This document shows positions 8,000 to 10,612 of a DNA stretch of 10,612 nucleotides, in pieces. The stretch spans positions 1 to 10,612 of the forward strand of contig JAPSFM010000153.1 in the NCBI GenBank assembly GCA_035063885.1, written 5' to 3'. The notes below the pieces were generated by a model. The model worked only from the letters and a program-made list of their open reading frames with translations. It had not been told where the DNA came from and did no database searches. Each line of letters begins with the position of its first letter. Within the stretch, counting starts at the first letter, position 1. The translations under genes and the position numbers were made by a program. The stretch is from CAADGY01 sp900696665 (GTDB lineage: Bacteria; Acidobacteriota; Terriglobia; Bryobacterales; Bryobacteraceae).

Positions 8000-8010
8000 T
8001 GTATGATACA
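8000..8010 (+). promoter_or_regulatory. Candidate -10 element of the rightward operon within an 11-bp palindrome
   Basis: TATGAT (8002-8007) matches the -10 consensus at five of six positions. It lies inside the perfect palindrome TGTATGATACA. No good -35 hexamer sits at 16-18 bases upstream; TTGCAC at 7983-7988 is too close for this -10 and would fit weaker elements further downstream. The predicted start near 8014 would be just upstream of the operator at 8020-8035. Confidence 0.35.
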
Positions 8011-8019
8011 GTACGTGAG

Positions 8020-8035
8020 TGCGGTACCGATAACG
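8020..8035 (+). promoter_or_regulatory. Candidate LacI-family operator, NagB-like side
   Basis: TGCGGTACCGATAACG is the inverted partner of the site at 7825-7840 (13 of 16 identical). The two share the core GGTAYCGRTAAC with central CpG. It lies between the candidate -10 (8002-8007) and the NagB-like start codon (8091), a position suited to repression. The pair could also support DNA looping across about 197 bp. Confidence 0.6.
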
Positions 8036-8090
8036 AGATGTCCTTCCTCGACGGCTACGCCGAGACAGACGAAAGGCTGGAATTGCGACG

Positions 8091-8975
8091 ATGACACTCG
8101 AGGACCTTCGGGAATGGTGCAGCATCCCGGTTGAACGGCTGACGGATCATCCGGCGCTGCGGATCCCATTTCGGCTGGTCCGTGACTCGCACGAACTGGG
8201 CAGGGAGATGGCCGGCGAGTTGGCGAACCTGGTGGAACGAAACAACCTCGCGGGGCGGCCGACGCGCGTGATCGTTCCGTGCGGACCCGCTTGCTGGTGC
8301 CGGCCGTTCACCGAAATCGTGAATCTCCGCCGTATCTCGCTGCGGGGTGTCGACGTGTTTCATATGGACGAATGCCTGGACTGGCAGGGGCGTCCGCTGG
8401 ACCGAAATCATCCGTTCAACTTCCGCAGTATCATGGAGCATTACTTCTACGGGGGGATCGATTCCGAGTTGAATGTGCCGGAGCGGCAGCGCCACTGGCT
8501 TCTACCCGGCGAGATCGACCGCGTGCGCGAGGCGATTGAGGCCGCGCCAATCGACCTGACGCTCGGCGGGTGGGGACAGGACGGCCATGTCGCCTATAAC
8601 CAGGCGCGGCGCCATCCGTTCGGCGAGGTTGCGCTGGAGGATCTCGAGCGCTCCAGCATCCGGGTGCAGGTGAACAACCTGGACACCATCCTCGCGCTCG
8701 CGCATCGCATGTTCGGTGCGGCCTATCAGTTCGTCCCTCCGATGTCGGTGACCCTGGGCATGCGTGAGTGCCTGTCGGCCCGTCGCGTCCGCCTCTTCAG
8801 CGACACGGGCGCCTGGAAGCAGACCGCGCTCCGGGTGGCGCTGTTCTCGAATCCGACGCCGGAGTACCCCATCTCGCTCCTGCAGAGACACCCGGATGCG
8901 GCGATCACCGCAACCGTCGAGACGGCGCGGCACCCGATAAGCGAGAATCCGAAATGGCAGCTACTCCCCCCATAG
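8091..8975 (+). CDS. Divergent glucosamine-6-phosphate isomerase/deaminase-like (NagB-fold) protein
   Basis: The 294-residue cytoplasmic protein is slightly longer than NagB (about 266). NagB landmarks are present: HMDECLDW (91-98; the MDEY block with catalytic Asp at D93), RNHPFNFRSIMEHYF (105-119; compare the HPESYYSFM block), LGGWGQDGHVAYNQA (158-172; the GIGxDGHIAFNEP block with D164 and H166), SIRV with R191, and GAWKQTAL with K243 at the phosphate-contacting Lys position. Two departures stand out. The catalytic Glu after FN in NagB is Gln (Q171), and the glycine/threonine phosphate loop (PTGGTP) is replaced by PCGPACWC (63-70). It may therefore be an isomerase or lactonase-like enzyme on another sugar derivative, or a sensor. 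Ribosome site weak (GAAAGG at 8071, about 14 bases off). It is the first gene of the rightward unit; its end overlaps the next gene by 22 bases. Confidence 0.8.
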   Translation: MTLEDLREWCSIPVERLTDHPALRIPFRLVRDSHELGREMAGELANLVERNNLAGRPTRVIVPCGPACWCRPFTEIVNLRRISLRGVDVFHMDECLDWQGRPLDRNHPFNFRSIMEHYFYGGIDSELNVPERQRHWLLPGEIDRVREAIEAAPIDLTLGGWGQDGHVAYNQARRHPFGEVALEDLERSSIRVQVNNLDTILALAHRMFGAAYQFVPPMSVTLGMRECLSARRVRLFSDTGAWKQTALRVALFSNPTPEYPISLLQRHPDAAITATVETARHPISENPKWQLLPP

Positions 8976-9499
8976 CATGTTTGCGGCCCGGCGCCAGCTA
9001 CCGGCAGCTTGCTGGAGCCGCCGGCAACATCACGACCAGCAGTTCCACCGCGCTGACAAGCGCTCCACTCGATCCTCGCGAGCCCGAAACAGTCCTTGCC
9101 GAGTGCGCCCGAAAGCTCTGTTCCGTTCGGCCAGGCATCCGCATGGTGATCAGCACGGGCCGGCGCGGCGCGTTCGGATTCGACGGCGGACGGTGGGATT
9201 GGCGGCCGGCGCCGGGAGTTCGGCATGCCGGCGCCGCCAGCGCGGGAGATGTACTTCTGGCTGGCGTTGTGTGCGGCCTGGCGGCGGGGATGCCGTTCAT
9301 CCATCCCGGCAGCCAGGACGCAACTCGGCCGCTGGCTACCGCTCTTGATCCCGGCGTCATGCTGGCCGCACTGTCCGTCACCTCGCCTCACACCATCCAT
9401 CTGGAAGCCAACCTGGAAACCTTCGTTTCCTTCGCCGAAGGGATGGGAGTGAATTGTTCGCCGCTGCAGGCATATGTTCAAGTGGGGGCGCTCGCATGA
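8954..9499 (+). CDS. Short PfkB/ribokinase-family protein retaining only the C-terminal half (possible remnant)
   Basis: The 181-residue frame starts at an ATG inside the end of the NagB-like gene. Residues about 42-112 resemble the ATP-binding half of PfkB kinases: DPREPETVLAECARKL, then MVISTGRRGAFGFDGG (the TLGARGA strand-turn), then HAGAASAGDVLLAGVVCGLAAG (91-112), equivalent to the GAGD block with catalytic base D99. The first Gly of GAGD is Ser. Complete family members are about 300 residues; the substrate-binding N-terminal half and lid, about 120-150 residues, are missing. The first 30 residues do not resemble the missing part. The frame stays open and coding-like and ends in an ATGA overlap with the regulator, so it is probably translated. 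It could be a decayed sugar kinase, an internal deletion, or a truncated protein kept for coupling. Confidence is high for the family resemblance and low for activity. Confidence 0.65.
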   Translation: MAATPPIACLRPGASYRQLAGAAGNITTSSSTALTSAPLDPREPETVLAECARKLCSVRPGIRMVISTGRRGAFGFDGGRWDWRPAPGVRHAGAASAGDVLLAGVVCGLAAGMPFIHPGSQDATRPLATALDPGVMLAALSVTSPHTIHLEANLETFVSFAEGMGVNCSPLQAYVQVGALA

Positions 9500-10584
9500 A
9501 GAAACCAGGCATTCGAGAAATTGCCAAGCTCGCCAACGTCTCGCCGGGAACGGTGGACCGCGCCCTGCACGGCCGCAAAGGCATCACCGGAGAGACGCGC
9601 CGGCGGATTCTTGCGATTGCGGAAAGCCTCGGCTATACACCCGACCTGGCTGCCCGCGCACTATCGGTTGGCCGTGCGCCGGTTCACATCGGCGTCTCGA
9701 TCCCCCGCGAAATCCACCACTACTTCGACCGGCTTCTGGCCGGCATCAGGAGCGAGGCGAACCGCTTCGAACGCCTCGGCGTCAAACTTTTCTACAGCCC
9801 GACGGAGCGCCTGGGTCGCGATGACGTGCAGAAGGCCTCGGAACTGCTCGCACAACAGCCCGATGCCCTGATCCTCACGCCGGGCAATCCCTGTGCGCTC
9901 GCTCCGCTCATCGATGAAGCGGAGAGCCGCGGCATCCGTGTGGTTTGCGTGGATACGGATGCGCCGGCGAGTAAACGATCCTCGGCGGTTTGCATAAACC
10001 CGGTGGTCTGCGGCAGACTGGCGGCGGAACTGATGGCGGGCTTCCTTCCCCAGGGCTCGGACGCCGTGGTAGTCACCGGCATGCTCGATGTCGAGGATCA
10101 CGCGAAGAAGACGGAGGGTTTCACCGCGCTGTACGCGGAGGTCGGCGGAGGCGATGTGCAACTCATTGAGGCCCACGAAGATGAGGACGAGGCGTTCCAG
10201 AAGTGCTTCGCGCTGCTGTCCGGGTCTAACTCCGTTGCGGGAATTTATGTGAACACGGTGAACAGCCTCCCCGTATGCCGCGCCATCGGCGCCGCCGGCC
10301 TCGCCGGCAGGATCAAGGTGATCACCACGGACCTGTTCGCCGGCATGGTTCCGTTTTTTGAGAGAGGCGTTATCGCCGCCTCCATCCACGGCCGGCCGTT
10401 CGCGCAAGGTGAAATCGCCGTCCGTCTCATCCTGGATCATCTTCTGAACGGCAGGCAGTTGCCGAAGGAGCGTCTGTTGATGCCGCAGGTAGTGATGCGC
10501 TCTAACCTGCATTACTTCCCGGAGATCTCCGGCTCAACCGCCGAACAGCCGGCGCCCGTTTTCGTAGAGGCGATTGAGTTGTGA
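9496..10584 (+). CDS. LacI-family transcriptional regulator
   Basis: The 362-residue product has a LacI-type helix-turn-helix at residues about 5-24 (IREIAKLANVSPGTVDRALHGR). Its numbering matches LacI itself: S16, T19, V20 and R22 are conserved, while the specificity positions 17 and 18 are Pro-Gly. The hinge carries L56 (LAARALS), the position of the leucine that LacI inserts into the central CpG of its operator. Residues about 63-345 form a periplasmic-binding-protein-like effector domain (HIGVSIPREIHHYFDRLLAGI, DALILTPGNPCALAPLIDEA, GIRVVCVDTDAP, IKVITTDLFAGMVPFF), suggesting a sugar ligand. ATG 9496 is chosen because it forms an ATGA overlap with the preceding frame, has GGGGG about 8 bases upstream, and puts the helix-turn-helix at the N-terminus; an in-frame ATG at 9454 would add 14 unusual residues. 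It probably controls both divergent operons through the paired operators. Confidence 0.93.
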   Translation: MKKPGIREIAKLANVSPGTVDRALHGRKGITGETRRRILAIAESLGYTPDLAARALSVGRAPVHIGVSIPREIHHYFDRLLAGIRSEANRFERLGVKLFYSPTERLGRDDVQKASELLAQQPDALILTPGNPCALAPLIDEAESRGIRVVCVDTDAPASKRSSAVCINPVVCGRLAAELMAGFLPQGSDAVVVTGMLDVEDHAKKTEGFTALYAEVGGGDVQLIEAHEDEDEAFQKCFALLSGSNSVAGIYVNTVNSLPVCRAIGAAGLAGRIKVITTDLFAGMVPFFERGVIAASIHGRPFAQGEIAVRLILDHLLNGRQLPKERLLMPQVVMRSNLHYFPEISGSTAEQPAPVFVEAIEL

Positions 10585-10612
10585 TGGCCTCTCCCGTGCG
10601 CACGGCTTCCGG
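10584..10612 (+). CDS. Start of a further rightward gene, cut by the window edge
   Basis: An ATG overlaps the regulator stop as TGATG (one base shared) and opens MASPVRTAS before the sequence ends. The tight overlap suggests translational coupling in the same operon. Only nine codons are visible, so the product cannot be identified. Confidence 0.4.

Larger units (their letters stand above)
7782..8090. promoter_or_regulatory. Divergent regulatory region between the receptor operon and the NagB-like/LacI operon
   Basis: This is the only stretch of about 300 bases without a gene. It is AT-richer than the surroundings, especially 7841-7950. It contains two oppositely oriented LacI-type operator candidates, candidate promoters for both directions and a central perfect inverted repeat, each listed separately. 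I see no credible small coding frame or transcription terminator in it. Confidence 0.85.

Noticed and set aside
9200..9245. Repeated GCCGGCGCCG blocks as a hairpin element
   Set aside because: Short, imperfect and explained by Ala/Gly/Pro/Arg codons in a GC-rich coding region.
9661..10512. 283-codon minus-strand frame opposite the LacI regulator
   Set aside because: The plus-strand product has an unmistakable helix-turn-helix and effector domain; the opposite frame shows no domain.

Overview
The window looks like part of a chromosome from an Acidobacteriota member of the Bryobacterales/Solibacter type. The evidence is high GC content, a very long TonB-dependent receptor with an N-terminal carboxypeptidase-regulatory-like domain, and secreted proteins of the ADP-ribosylglycohydrolase, DUF2961 and amidohydrolase families. 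This assignment rests on gene content only.

Layout: two divergent transcription units face away from a 309-base intergenic region (7782-8090). The leftward unit reads, in order: an Oar-like TonB-dependent receptor (7781-4170); a secreted ADP-ribosylglycohydrolase-fold protein with C-terminal Ig-like and discoidin-like modules (4139-2145); a DUF2961/GH172-type putative glycosidase (2128-983); and a secreted metal-dependent amidohydrolase that runs off the left edge (980-1). Gaps are 30, 16 and 2 bases, so this looks like one operon. The rightward unit reads: a divergent NagB-fold (glucosamine-6-phosphate isomerase-like) protein (8091-8975); a short C-terminal-half PfkB-family kinase remnant (8954-9499); a LacI-family regulator (9496-10584); and the first codons of a further gene (10584 onward). 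Consecutive genes overlap by 22, 4 and 1 bases.

How it may work together: the outer-membrane receptor and three exported proteins suggest capture and periplasmic or surface processing of a carbohydrate-containing substrate. The cytoplasmic NagB-like and PfkB-like proteins suggest sugar catabolism, and the LacI-type protein suggests ligand-responsive control. The intergenic region carries two copies of a 16-bp LacI-like operator (core GGTAYCGRTAAC with central CpG) in opposite orientation, 196-197 bp apart, each just downstream of a plausible -10 element of one divergent promoter. A perfect inverted repeat (TTTGTGTT-3-AACACAAA) sits roughly midway between them. I infer a self-regulated furanoside/sugar utilisation locus with an unknown substrate.

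Main oddities: a perfect 34-bp palindrome inside the start of the ADP-ribosylglycohydrolase gene; a NagB-fold enzyme lacking the usual phosphate loop and one catalytic Glu; and a kinase gene lacking about half the normal length. No RNA genes, CRISPR arrays or insertion sequences were seen.
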